64,000 nucleotides of DNA from Verrucomicrobiota bacterium. GTDB taxonomy: Bacteria; Chlamydiota; Chlamydiia; Chlamydiales; JAEYWL01. Both the position numbers and the translations under genes were made by a program. This document shows, piece by piece, positions 18,151 to 26,433 of this stretch; position 1 is the first letter of the stretch, and every line of letters starts with the position of its first letter. The stretch covers positions 3,895 through 67,894 of the forward strand of contig JAEYWL010000111.1 in the NCBI GenBank assembly GCA_023428915.1, written 5' to 3'. The notes under the pieces were generated by a model, which was not told the DNA's origin, searched no databases, and saw nothing but the letters and a program-made list of their open reading frames with translations.

Positions 18151-18237
18151 TTAAACCCGACTTGCTACCTTCTAACCCATGATTGGCCACGGATTAGGGT
18201 GCAATCATGGGTTAGAAGGCAGCAAGTCGGGTTTTAA
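18151..18237. repeat. Long palindrome, family F2 (copy 1), likely bidirectional terminator
   Basis: Left arm TTAAACCCGACTTGCTACCT... (18151-18185) pairs with 18202-18237 (ATGGGTTAGAAGGCAGCAAG...). Each arm is about 35 bases with few mismatches, and the loop about 16. It lies between convergent pabC and the gene at 18242, and T-rich sequence borders the right arm, so it could stop transcription from both sides. Related copies occur at 26313, 46055 and 56140. Confidence 0.8.
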
Positions 18238-18241
18238 TTAA

Positions 18242-19219
18242 CTAGGCCTTGCTGTCAATCTTAAATTTAGCCTGATATTTTTTGCAGGGCTTGGGTGTTT
18301 TTTCAGTAGGAAGAAATTTTGGCTGATAAACAGTTATTTTAGATCTTCCTCTTCCTTTTGCTGCAGGCGGATTTGTTCCAACTAGCGGCTTTACTGCTTG
18401 AGCAGGCGACTCAACCGTTGCGGGTTGAGGCAGTGCCATACGGCATAAAAACACTGGAATTAACGGAACAAATGCATAACCCGGCGGAGGAGCTGGCATT
18501 TGTAGTTGAGGCGTTGAGGTCGCTGTTTGAGACAACACATGAAGGGGCAGGGCAGGCATGCTGTTTTGATTGCTGATTGCCGGGGGCGGCGCCACATTTA
18601 CAGATGCAGAGGGCGTTGTAGACTTTTCATGGTATTCAGAAGGCACATTGGCTGGCATAGATGCTATTGCTCTAAACTTAGAAGAAGCAAGTTGAGTTGT
18701 TAAGGATGCTGTTCGAGGTCTTCCCTTTTTCTTTTTTATTTCTGCAGTTGATTGAACGCTTGCTTTAGGTTTTTTCTCAATAAGTTTTTTTGGAGCGGGC
18801 CTAAGATTTGAAGCAGATGCTTTTACTGTTTTACTGATAGGCTGTTTACTTGCTGGAGTAATTGGCAGTGTTTTGACTATTGCAGTTTTCCTATGGCTTA
18901 TTTTTTTTGGAGTAGAGGGCACTGCAGATGTTAAATTATGGATAGGCAAGTTTTTATTGATAAGAGGAGATAAGGGCCAGGCATTATTTGAAAAAGCTTT
19001 TTGCTCCACTTCAAAGCCAGGTATTGCGCGTTGCAGCGTTATGGAGGCTGTAGCAATCTGTTCGATTTTGCCAACATTTCCTATGAGATCAGATTCGCTT
19101 AAGTTAGGGGTTGTTAAAAGATTAAGTGCTTCTTTATCTGTGAGCTCTGTCTCTTTTAATCCTAGATAAACAGATTTATATAAATCTTCAATATTTAGTT
19201 TGCTATTAAAATTAACCAT
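18242..19219 (-). CDS. Proline-rich basic protein with AT-hook-like motifs
   Basis: 325 aa, not recognised as a known family. Residues 1-70 may fold (a helical DKEALNLL region); the rest is low-complexity, rich in Pro, Ser, Thr and Lys. Two AT-hook-like cores occur: KKKKGRPRTA at about 162-171 and KGRGRSK at 288-294. AT-hooks bind the minor groove of AT-rich DNA and are common in eukaryotic nuclear proteins. There is no Sec signal or membrane segment. It opens the accessory island before the three giant paralogues, so an exported nucleus-targeting role can be imagined but not shown; a chlamydial nucleoid protein is the alternative. Confidence 0.6.
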   Translation of the reverse strand: MVNFNSKLNIEDLYKSVYLGLKETELTDKEALNLLTTPNLSESDLIGNVGKIEQIATASITLQRAIPGFEVEQKAFSNNAWPLSPLINKNLPIHNLTSAVPSTPKKISHRKTAIVKTLPITPASKQPISKTVKASASNLRPAPKKLIEKKPKASVQSTAEIKKKKGRPRTASLTTQLASSKFRAIASMPANVPSEYHEKSTTPSASVNVAPPPAISNQNSMPALPLHVLSQTATSTPQLQMPAPPPGYAFVPLIPVFLCRMALPQPATVESPAQAVKPLVGTNPPAAKGRGRSKITVYQPKFLPTEKTPKPCKKYQAKFKIDSKA

Positions 19220-19417
19220 GTAAAAACCTTTATAATTTAAACAGCTATTTTATATTATTTGTAAATAATAGTAAATTTAAATGCTTAATTAATTTATTGT
19301 TTGTATGTTTTTTTAGTTAATGATGAGTTGCGGCAAATAAAGGCAATGAGTTGAAAAATATTTGCATATTTTGCGATCAAAAATAAGCGCACCTCTTTTC
19401 AAGGTGCGCGAGCCGTT

Positions 19418-19580
19418 AAAACCCAAGTTGCGCCCCTAAATCACGCTTGAACAGGCCTGCACTTGCCAATTGAAACGCTAAGCCCCTCGGCCAAGTCACG
19501 GCTTGGCTCTTCGGGACTTATCCTTTCACTTGTCAAGTTTGGCAATGTTCAAGCGTAATTTAGGGGCGCAACTTGGGTTT
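19418..19580. repeat. Large 163-base inverted repeat
   Basis: Outer arms 19418-19453 (AAACCCAAGTTGCGCCCCTA...) and 19545-19580 pair almost fully; inside, ACTTGCCAATTG pairs with CAAGTTTGGCAATG. The core holds smaller stems (GCCAAGTCACGGCTTGGC). A separate short hairpin GCGCACCT/AGGTGCGC stands at 19387-19408. The 412-base gap between the genes at 18242 and 19632 holds these structures and otherwise AT-rich sequence with no gene seen. Confidence 0.75.
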
Positions 19581-19631
19581 AAAAATAAAGAGCCATGCCA
19601 TTTTTTCACGGCTTCGAAATATTGTCGATGA

Positions 19632-22600
19632 TTATGAGATTACACAATCTCCAGCAGCTTGTTGGGCTTTATGGATTCCTAATAATTTCTTAACTAATTT
19701 AGGGGATGTTGCCATCTCAAATACTTGTTTGCCCAGGTCTTGTTCTGCAGGTGCATCCAGCATCTCCAAGTCACCGTTAGCTACAGCCTTTTGAAGGGGA
19801 TTAAGGTCTGTTGATTTCTGCACAATACGGCAGTATATTTCAGCAGTTTTTTGCATTGTCTCTGGAAGTATGCTTTCAAGGTTGTCGCCATGGATTTTAG
19901 CAAGGGCGTCTTGCAGCTCTGCAATGGCACCTTGTACAGCCTCTTGTGCATATTCTTTATCCTTCAAATCTGTGAACTCTTTTTCTAGTTCTTCTGAATC
20001 CCTGGCAGCTTCAGAAGATGGCGGTAATCTGCCAAACAGGAAATCATGGCCGCCGACAGCGAATATGCTTTCTAAATTATCTCTTAAAGGCAGATCTGCA
20101 CTTGCCAAGGCATGTAAAAGTCCATGCAAACAAAGGTGTTTAAATTTCGTATAAGTTTCTTTCTGCTCAGGTCTGGCAAGGGAATGTTTTTCAGCTGATT
20201 TTTCCAAGAACTCCAAGAGATAGCCGATGACCCATTCAGCGGGTTTGTTGTGTTCCTCTCTTAGCTGCATGACTTTTGGCAGCCTTTGCAAAAATAGAGC
20301 ATTCCAAATATCCCGATATACCATTTTTTCTTTGTCAGATATATTGAAGGCATCCATGAGTTCATTAAGCGTTTCTTTGAGCTGTTCTTTTCTTTTTACG
20401 ATTAGAGTCGTGTTATCTTCTGAAGATAATCTAGTTGCGGCAGAGCTTGCTTGATTTGTAAAAGAAGTAGGCAAATCCCCTTTAAGAAATTCCTCCAGGG
20501 TTGATTTATATAGCTCCTTTGCTAAATCTTCTATGTGTGGTTTGGCATTGCGTAGTTTTAGTTGCGCTACGTCTAAGCAGCTTTGACTAAATTTATTGAA
20601 GTTTTGCAAGTTTAATTCACCAAAAAACAAATTTCTGTGGGTTGCATTATGGTACTCTTCAGCCATTAGTAAACTTTCAGGGTCGTTATACAATTTCGCA
20701 ACTGTTTGGATGAGCAAACCCATTAAATCCAAGCTAGCGGCAATTTGTTTAGGATCTGCAAGGCTATCAGGCACTCTTGCCGCTGTGCTTTCTTGAATTA
20801 GATGAGGGATAATCTCGTGGCAGAGTATGGCAATGGCTTCTTTGCACTGTTCTTTACTTATAAGTGCGGAAGGTAAATTGGTTCGTGTTCTTACTGCAAA
20901 CAGCATCTCGGCAATTTGGGTAAGCTCTTCTTCGCTAAGCCGGTAATTACTGTCTATAGCGACTTTCCCAATATCTTCAAAAAGTAATTTTAGGCTTGGA
21001 AATAAAAGGGGAGTGTTGACTTCTTGCTGCAAGAGTTTGATGCTATTTTTTATAAATTTTACGTGTTTTGGATTTTCCGATGACAAATGAAGCAGAAAAC
21101 TTTCTAACTCTTTAAAAATGTTGCCTAAAAACTCCGGAGAATCTTCAACTGCATTTCTTGCTTGATCTATTTGGGCGAACATTTGGGCAAGGGTATTGCT
21201 GGCGTAATAGACAAGAAAAGGTATGCTTAAAAATAGATTAGGATTAATAAGCATAGATTTGTGATCTTTAAAATCATTATACGCGGCTTCTAAGCGTGCT
21301 TGATCGGCTGCAGGGATTTGATCCAGTTTAACGGGAGACACAAAAGGTTTGTGATTAGAAGCGATAAGAACCGGCAATATTTCCTGTTGTAAAAACTTGT
21401 CTAAACCGGGCGCCTTTACTTTAAAGGCAAGTCGGCAACATAAGGCCAAATTAGTTAAGGCTCTAGCAAAATTTACCAAAGATGGCGCTGTTAGTTCTGG
21501 TATATCGTTTAGAGCGACTTGGAGTAAAGTTGGTTGGTTGGCTTGAATTCGGTTAAGTTCGTAGGCATTGAATTGATGAAGATCTTCTAAACATATATCA
21601 ATAAAGGCAGCTATGCTGTCACTTGGAAGCATTGTGCCTTCGAGGATTAAGCCAGCAAATTGTTGGGATAAAGTATGCAAAGTCCTTAATTTTTCAGGAT
21701 TTGCTTGAAGCTGTTGCACTGCATGAGCCATGTGGCTTGTGAGTACCCAATGGGATAAATCGATACCTTTTTCTTCTAAGAAAGAAGAAATAGCCGTAGT
21801 TAACTCCTGAAAATCTTTTTCGTGAGTTACCCAGGCTTGGAGAAATATTGGTGAAGTCTGTGCGAAAATTTTTAAATTAGTTTGAGGTTCTGCGGGCCAA
21901 GCAATTACTCGTATCTCATTTCTTAGAGCCTCCACAAAAGGCTGCTCTCCAACTTTTCGTTCCAGTGCATCCAACATAATTATAGCAAGCTTAGGAAGAT
22001 GCGGCCAAATGGCAGCAGAAGTCTCTTGATCAATTAAATGGGAGATAAAGTTTAAAGAGTTAATGCAAGAATCAAAGCTAAATTGATCTGGATGATTTAT
22101 AAGATTTATAATAGATTGTATCGAATAGTTTTGATTACTTGCTATGGCCGCTTGTTCATTCCTTTTTACTGTGAGCAATTTTTCGCAAAGTGGAGCGAGT
22201 TCTTCGGCTAGTTGTTGGATTGTAACTTCATCATTTAGAATTTCAGCAATAAACTTGAACTTATTTTTTTCTGGCTCTGTAGTGGTTTCGACTCCTTGCA
22301 TATGCACACAAGCTTGCCCGCCAATTCGCAATAGCTTTTGTAAATTTTCAGGAGATATTTTTAGCTCTCTATTTGCTTGATAATCCAATAGCAATTGAAG
22401 CAAGGGTAATCCAATTTCTGCCGCACTCTTACAAATAGCATCATTGGAAAGAGCGTTTGCTGCAAGATTCAAGTATTGCGTTATACTCGAAGAAAATTCT
22501 TCATTATTATTAGCAAAATATTGGCACACAGGCTGGGCAATGACTGCGAGTTTTTGCATAGTTTCCTGCGAAATCTCAAGCGGCAGGCCCATTCGATAGC

Positions 22601-23048
22601 GGCAATAATTTTCTACAAGTGTTGGAGTAATGTCTTCTAATGCCTTTTTCCGTGCAGGATTTTCATTGATAACTGCGAAGAGATTCGCGACATGTGAGGG
22701 AAGTTTCTCCGGAAAATAATACACAGCTGCTTTTACCAGGAGTTTCAAACCCATATTTTTAGTGAATACACAAGCTCGTACACAAGTTCGAGCAGTATTA
22801 CTCGTCAGCTCTGGTAAATTTGTCATTATGGCAGGCAACTCAGCGGCAAGTAATAGGCTTGAAGTGATATTTCCTTGAGTACTGCATAAGAATTGCAAGA
22901 GAGCAATGTTTTTAATTGCCGCAGGAAGCGGGCTGGTGTTAAAGAATGTGTGTATAGTAGAAACGCCTTGAACGACTGCATTGGTTGTGCGGTTCATTTG
23001 TTGCCAAATTGCATTGCCTATTCCTTGGGATTGACCTGTCTGTTCCAT
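19632..23048 (-). CDS. Giant paralogue A of unknown function
   Basis: 1138 aa, not recognised as any known family. It appears almost wholly alpha-helical with no clear signal peptide. It shares blocks with the two genes upstream of it on this strand: near residue 95-115 CVFTKNMGLKLLVKAAVYYF; near 150 LVENYCRYRMGLPLEI; in the middle KNSIKLLQQEVNTPLLFPSL, then GKVAIDSNYRLSEEEL and an LCHEIIPHLI block; and a C-terminal IVQKSTDLNPLQKAV module shared only with paralogue B. AGAGG precedes the ATG. The helical, repeat-poor character recalls ARM/HEAT-like scaffolds, but that is a guess. Tandem paralogy in an accessory island suggests a lineage-specific, possibly secreted, family. Confidence 0.85.
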   Translation of the reverse strand: MEQTGQSQGIGNAIWQQMNRTTNAVVQGVSTIHTFFNTSPLPAAIKNIALLQFLCSTQGNITSSLLLAAELPAIMTNLPELTSNTARTCVRACVFTKNMGLKLLVKAAVYYFPEKLPSHVANLFAVINENPARKKALEDITPTLVENYCRYRMGLPLEISQETMQKLAVIAQPVCQYFANNNEEFSSSITQYLNLAANALSNDAICKSAAEIGLPLLQLLLDYQANRELKISPENLQKLLRIGGQACVHMQGVETTTEPEKNKFKFIAEILNDEVTIQQLAEELAPLCEKLLTVKRNEQAAIASNQNYSIQSIINLINHPDQFSFDSCINSLNFISHLIDQETSAAIWPHLPKLAIIMLDALERKVGEQPFVEALRNEIRVIAWPAEPQTNLKIFAQTSPIFLQAWVTHEKDFQELTTAISSFLEEKGIDLSHWVLTSHMAHAVQQLQANPEKLRTLHTLSQQFAGLILEGTMLPSDSIAAFIDICLEDLHQFNAYELNRIQANQPTLLQVALNDIPELTAPSLVNFARALTNLALCCRLAFKVKAPGLDKFLQQEILPVLIASNHKPFVSPVKLDQIPAADQARLEAAYNDFKDHKSMLINPNLFLSIPFLVYYASNTLAQMFAQIDQARNAVEDSPEFLGNIFKELESFLLHLSSENPKHVKFIKNSIKLLQQEVNTPLLFPSLKLLFEDIGKVAIDSNYRLSEEELTQIAEMLFAVRTRTNLPSALISKEQCKEAIAILCHEIIPHLIQESTAARVPDSLADPKQIAASLDLMGLLIQTVAKLYNDPESLLMAEEYHNATHRNLFFGELNLQNFNKFSQSCLDVAQLKLRNAKPHIEDLAKELYKSTLEEFLKGDLPTSFTNQASSAATRLSSEDNTTLIVKRKEQLKETLNELMDAFNISDKEKMVYRDIWNALFLQRLPKVMQLREEHNKPAEWVIGYLLEFLEKSAEKHSLARPEQKETYTKFKHLCLHGLLHALASADLPLRDNLESIFAVGGHDFLFGRLPPSSEAARDSEELEKEFTDLKDKEYAQEAVQGAIAELQDALAKIHGDNLESILPETMQKTAEIYCRIVQKSTDLNPLQKAVANGDLEMLDAPAEQDLGKQVFEMATSPKLVKKLLGIHKAQQAAGDCVIS

Positions 23049-23229
23049 AGTACCTCTATTATTACAAATATGAAATAATATTTATTATGCGTATTGATTT
23101 GATAGTAATTTTTAAGTATTAAGATATTAAATATAGTTTGTTTAGATTAGATAAAGGAGTTGAATTTTTAGAAAGCTATTTTATTTAAAATTAGCTTTAA
23201 GCGTATTTGGGGTTTGTTTTAAAAAGAAG

Positions 23230-23259
23230 TTTACTAGCTGCATATATGCAGCTAGTAAA
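23230..23259 (-). terminator. Perfect palindrome with T-run after paralogue B
   Basis: TTTACTAGCTGCATA mirrors TATGCAGCTAGTAAA with no loop mismatch. On the minus strand it lies about 25 bases past the stop of the gene at 23284 and is followed by CTTCTTTTT, so a rho-independent terminator is likely. Confidence 0.75.
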
Positions 23260-23283
23260 TAAGGGCAGCTAGCCAAGCGTGTT

Positions 23284-26055
23284 TCACGCCTGCAATTGGT
23301 GCTGCCTCTGCAACCGTTGCAGCAGGCTGGTTTGATTTTCTTCATTTGCAAGATACTCATCTACCTTTTGAGCAAATGTTGAAGGGTTTATTAGAGCCAA
23401 ATCTTTATCGAGCACTGCAGCTTGCAGCGGGTTTAAAGGAGACTGGATTATGATGCGTTTATAAGTTTCGATTATCTTTTGTTTTGTTTCAGGGGAAGGG
23501 TTGCTGAATTCATCTTCTAAATTAGCTTCGGGGGACTTGCTATTGACAAATTCCCTTAAGAGTTCTTTTAGAATGCTATCCAGTATTTTCTCCATTCTTG
23601 GTTTTGTTTGGGCAATCCTTATCTTGGCAATTTTTACACAATTACCTATAAACTCTTCTAAGCTCTCACTATTTAGCTCATCAAAGCTTAGGTTGGCTTG
23701 TGTCTCGCTATAACATTCCTCAAATGCAATATAGCCCTTTACATCCCCGCGTAATTTTGAAAATACCTGCCCGGCAAATCCTATTAGATGAAGGGCAGCT
23801 CTTATTTGTTCCCGATCGGTTATTTGCAAGGCGGCTTTTCCTTTAACAGCTTCATTAATATGATGAGGAATGACTTGATGGCAGAAAACAGCCACATCTT
23901 GCTTGAACTGCTCTTCGGTAATCAATAAGTCTGGTAACCCCAGCCTTCTTCTAGTACCTAAAAAGGCATTAACAATTTGATTGAGTTCTTCATCACTAAA
24001 GCGGAATGCATTATCAAGCGCAATTTTACCAATTCCCTCTAAAAGAACTTTTAGGCCGGGGAGCAAAAGCGGTTCTGAGACTTCTAGCTGCAAGAGCTTA
24101 AGGCTGTTTTTAACTAAATTGACAAATCGGGGGGCATGTTTTTTATCAGCTGGTAGCAAAGCAGTTTCAATATTCTTGAAGATGTTGTTTAAGGACGCCA
24201 TGGCAGCGCCTTCCATATCATTTCTTGCCTGGGCGAGCATATCTATAATTTGCGTAAAAGCGGAGCTCCCATAATGCACAAAAAAAGCTGTGCCGGCAAA
24301 AATATTTGGGAAAGAAATTCCGGTGTAATCAATAAGCCTGTACCACTCATCAAAGTATTCATCAAAAAAGTTATCTCCTTTTTTATTCCATATCTCAGTA
24401 AATGATAGTTTGGAAATGGCGGCTAATTCACTTAGTGAATATTTTGAGTCAAACGGCTGATAATTAGCTGCAAGGAAAAAGGGGGCAATTTGTTGTTCTA
24501 GGTATGCTTCCCATTCAGGACTGCTTTCACTAAAAGCTTGTTGAAAGCCAAAGGCACTTTTAGCTAACCAATTATTGCTATCTGCTCCAAGATTTGTCAC
24601 AGCGCCTGCCTGTGCGGCTTCAGCTTCCTGCATAAAAAAGTCATGCATCTCACTAAAGATAGCACTTAGCAAAGCGGGAATACTTCCGACTGGAGGGAGT
24701 GCGCCATTTTGCCTGAATGCTGTAAAATGCTGGAATGAGGTAAGAAGCTTCTCTGCTCTCTGTGGATCTTGGCGCAGTTTTTTTACCTCTTCTTTCCAAG
24801 CTCGCATAATGACATCTTGGGAGAGATTTACTTCCGCTTCATCTAAGTAATTTTCAAGAGCCTCGCAAAATTGAAAATAATTTTCTTTGCTATTGACCAT
24901 GACTTGTTGATAAGCAGGGGCATAACGAGCAAACAGATCCAGCCAAGTTTGGAATAAAAAGAGATTTTGAGGTTCTTGCGGCCAGGAGTTGTTCTTAAAA
25001 TCATCTCTAAGAGCTTGTACGTATGCCAGAGAGCCCAGCATACGCTCAAGTATGTCAAGGTTTATGTCAAAAATTCTCGGTATGTGCGGCCATAGCGCCT
25101 TAGAAAGTTTCTCATAGGTTAAAAGTGTGGCTAATGAGCAAGGAAGTCCCTGTCCAAAAATCTTACTTTCAAGAGATGCGGCTTGAACGCCCTCTCTGAT
25201 TATCGGAAGGGCACATTCAGTTAGGGCGGCAAGTTCTATGGTTAGCTGTTGCATAGTGCCTTCATTTTCAAGAACCTTAGCGCATAATTTAAGCCAATTT
25301 TTAGTTCCGGGCTTAATTGTTTCAATATCCTGAGCATGCTGGCAAGCAATTATTCCTGCTTGCAGTATATGCTGCATAATTACGGGAGAAATTTTCAACG
25401 GTTTGTCAGTTTGAAAATCGCAAACAAGCTGGAGCAGCGGCGCGGCTATCTTGCTCAATTCCTCCCTGAGGCTGTCGCTGGAGAGTAGGTCGGCTATGAG
25501 TTGATATTTCTCTTTATCCTCTGGTTTTTTGCATTTTGCAGCAATATGCCGGGCATATGATTGTAAAATCTCCAAAAATTTGCTTGCTGTTTCCGGCGGC
25601 ATATCAATGGGCAAACCTAAACGGTAGCGGCCATAATTTTCCACCAGCTTTGGAGAAATTTCAGCGAATAGCTTGCTTAATGCAGGATTCTGCGCAATAA
25701 AATCATGAAGATCTGTCACATAGTGATGGAATCGATTTGGGAAAAAATATAATACAGATTTAAAAGTCAGCTTAAGAGCCATATTTTTAGTATATACACA
25801 GGTCTGAACAGCGCCGGTTGCGAGCTTCTCCACCGGGAGCATAATCGTTTGAATAAAGCTCGAAGCTGCGGTCCCTTGCGCCGGGCGCAAAGACTGGGCC
25901 GCATTTTTAATTGTGCCTAATAAAGGGATAGCGGGAATATATTGCTGCAGGTTAACTACACTTGTACCTAGGCGTAATGCACCCTGCTGCGCTCCGTGCG
26001 CCGCTTGGCTTAAATGCTGCCAAAAAGTTGTTCCTACTCCATGTGAACGTTCCAT
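23284..26055 (-). CDS. Giant paralogue B of unknown function
   Basis: 923 aa, family unknown. Colinear with paralogue A: CVYTKNMALKLTFKSVLYFF near 85-105, LVENYGRYRLGLPIDM near 145, KNSLKLLQLEVSEPLLLPGL past the middle, GKIALDNAFRFSDEEL, FCHQVIPHHI, and the C-terminal IIIQSPLNPLQAAV module. Its N-terminus reads MERSHGVGTTFWQHLSQ, similar to MEQTGQSQGIGNAIWQQMN of A, which supports both starts; AGGAG lies 8 bases before the ATG. No catalytic motif, Sec signal or clear transmembrane helix was seen. It has its own downstream terminator, so the three genes may be separate transcripts. Confidence 0.85.
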   Translation of the reverse strand: MERSHGVGTTFWQHLSQAAHGAQQGALRLGTSVVNLQQYIPAIPLLGTIKNAAQSLRPAQGTAASSFIQTIMLPVEKLATGAVQTCVYTKNMALKLTFKSVLYFFPNRFHHYVTDLHDFIAQNPALSKLFAEISPKLVENYGRYRLGLPIDMPPETASKFLEILQSYARHIAAKCKKPEDKEKYQLIADLLSSDSLREELSKIAAPLLQLVCDFQTDKPLKISPVIMQHILQAGIIACQHAQDIETIKPGTKNWLKLCAKVLENEGTMQQLTIELAALTECALPIIREGVQAASLESKIFGQGLPCSLATLLTYEKLSKALWPHIPRIFDINLDILERMLGSLAYVQALRDDFKNNSWPQEPQNLFLFQTWLDLFARYAPAYQQVMVNSKENYFQFCEALENYLDEAEVNLSQDVIMRAWKEEVKKLRQDPQRAEKLLTSFQHFTAFRQNGALPPVGSIPALLSAIFSEMHDFFMQEAEAAQAGAVTNLGADSNNWLAKSAFGFQQAFSESSPEWEAYLEQQIAPFFLAANYQPFDSKYSLSELAAISKLSFTEIWNKKGDNFFDEYFDEWYRLIDYTGISFPNIFAGTAFFVHYGSSAFTQIIDMLAQARNDMEGAAMASLNNIFKNIETALLPADKKHAPRFVNLVKNSLKLLQLEVSEPLLLPGLKVLLEGIGKIALDNAFRFSDEELNQIVNAFLGTRRRLGLPDLLITEEQFKQDVAVFCHQVIPHHINEAVKGKAALQITDREQIRAALHLIGFAGQVFSKLRGDVKGYIAFEECYSETQANLSFDELNSESLEEFIGNCVKIAKIRIAQTKPRMEKILDSILKELLREFVNSKSPEANLEDEFSNPSPETKQKIIETYKRIIIQSPLNPLQAAVLDKDLALINPSTFAQKVDEYLANEENQTSLLQRLQRQHQLQA

Positions 26056-26091
26056 TCTATACTCCTATTTATATTAATATTATGAATTCTT

Positions 26092-26136
26092 AAAGCCCAG
26101 CTTGCCGCTTACATGCAGGTAACAAGCCGGATTTAA
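26092..26136. repeat. Short hairpin related to family F2
   Basis: AAAGCCCAGCTTGCCGCTTA and AGGTAACAAGCCGGATTT form an imperfect stem around ACATGC. The words AGCTTG and CAAGCCGG resemble the F2 arms. It lies upstream of paralogue B. The rest of 26137-26312 holds no gene or clear signal. Confidence 0.5.
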
Positions 26137-26312
26137 TCCACGAAGCGGATTGTAAAGAGCGATTATTTAGATTATGCAAAGATGACCGAAGACGGATTGC
26201 TGCCAAAATCCCAGTTTATTTTGTCAGCCTTTGGTCTCGATTTGTTTATATGATTTTGTGCCGGGCCTTGCGGCCCGACCCATACAGACCTTAACCTTAA
26301 GGTTTTCGCGGA

Positions 26313-26413
26313 GTTTAAACCCGGCTTGCTACCTTATAATAAGTCATATTCGAAAGTTTTTTCTTTCTAAGAGCTCGAATCTGACTCTTAGAAGGTAGCA
26401 AGCCGGGTTTTAA
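26313..26413. repeat. Long palindrome, family F2 (copy 2)
   Basis: TTTAAACCCGGCTTGCTACC pairs with AAGGTAGCAAGCCGGGTTTT at 26391-26412. The centre (ATAATAAGTCATATTCGAAA, TTTTTTC, TAAGAGCTCGAATCTGACTC) is shared with the copies at 46055 and 56140. It sits 3' of paralogue C on the minus strand and may end its transcript. Confidence 0.85.
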
Positions 26414-26433
26414 TTACAGGCAGCTGCGATATT

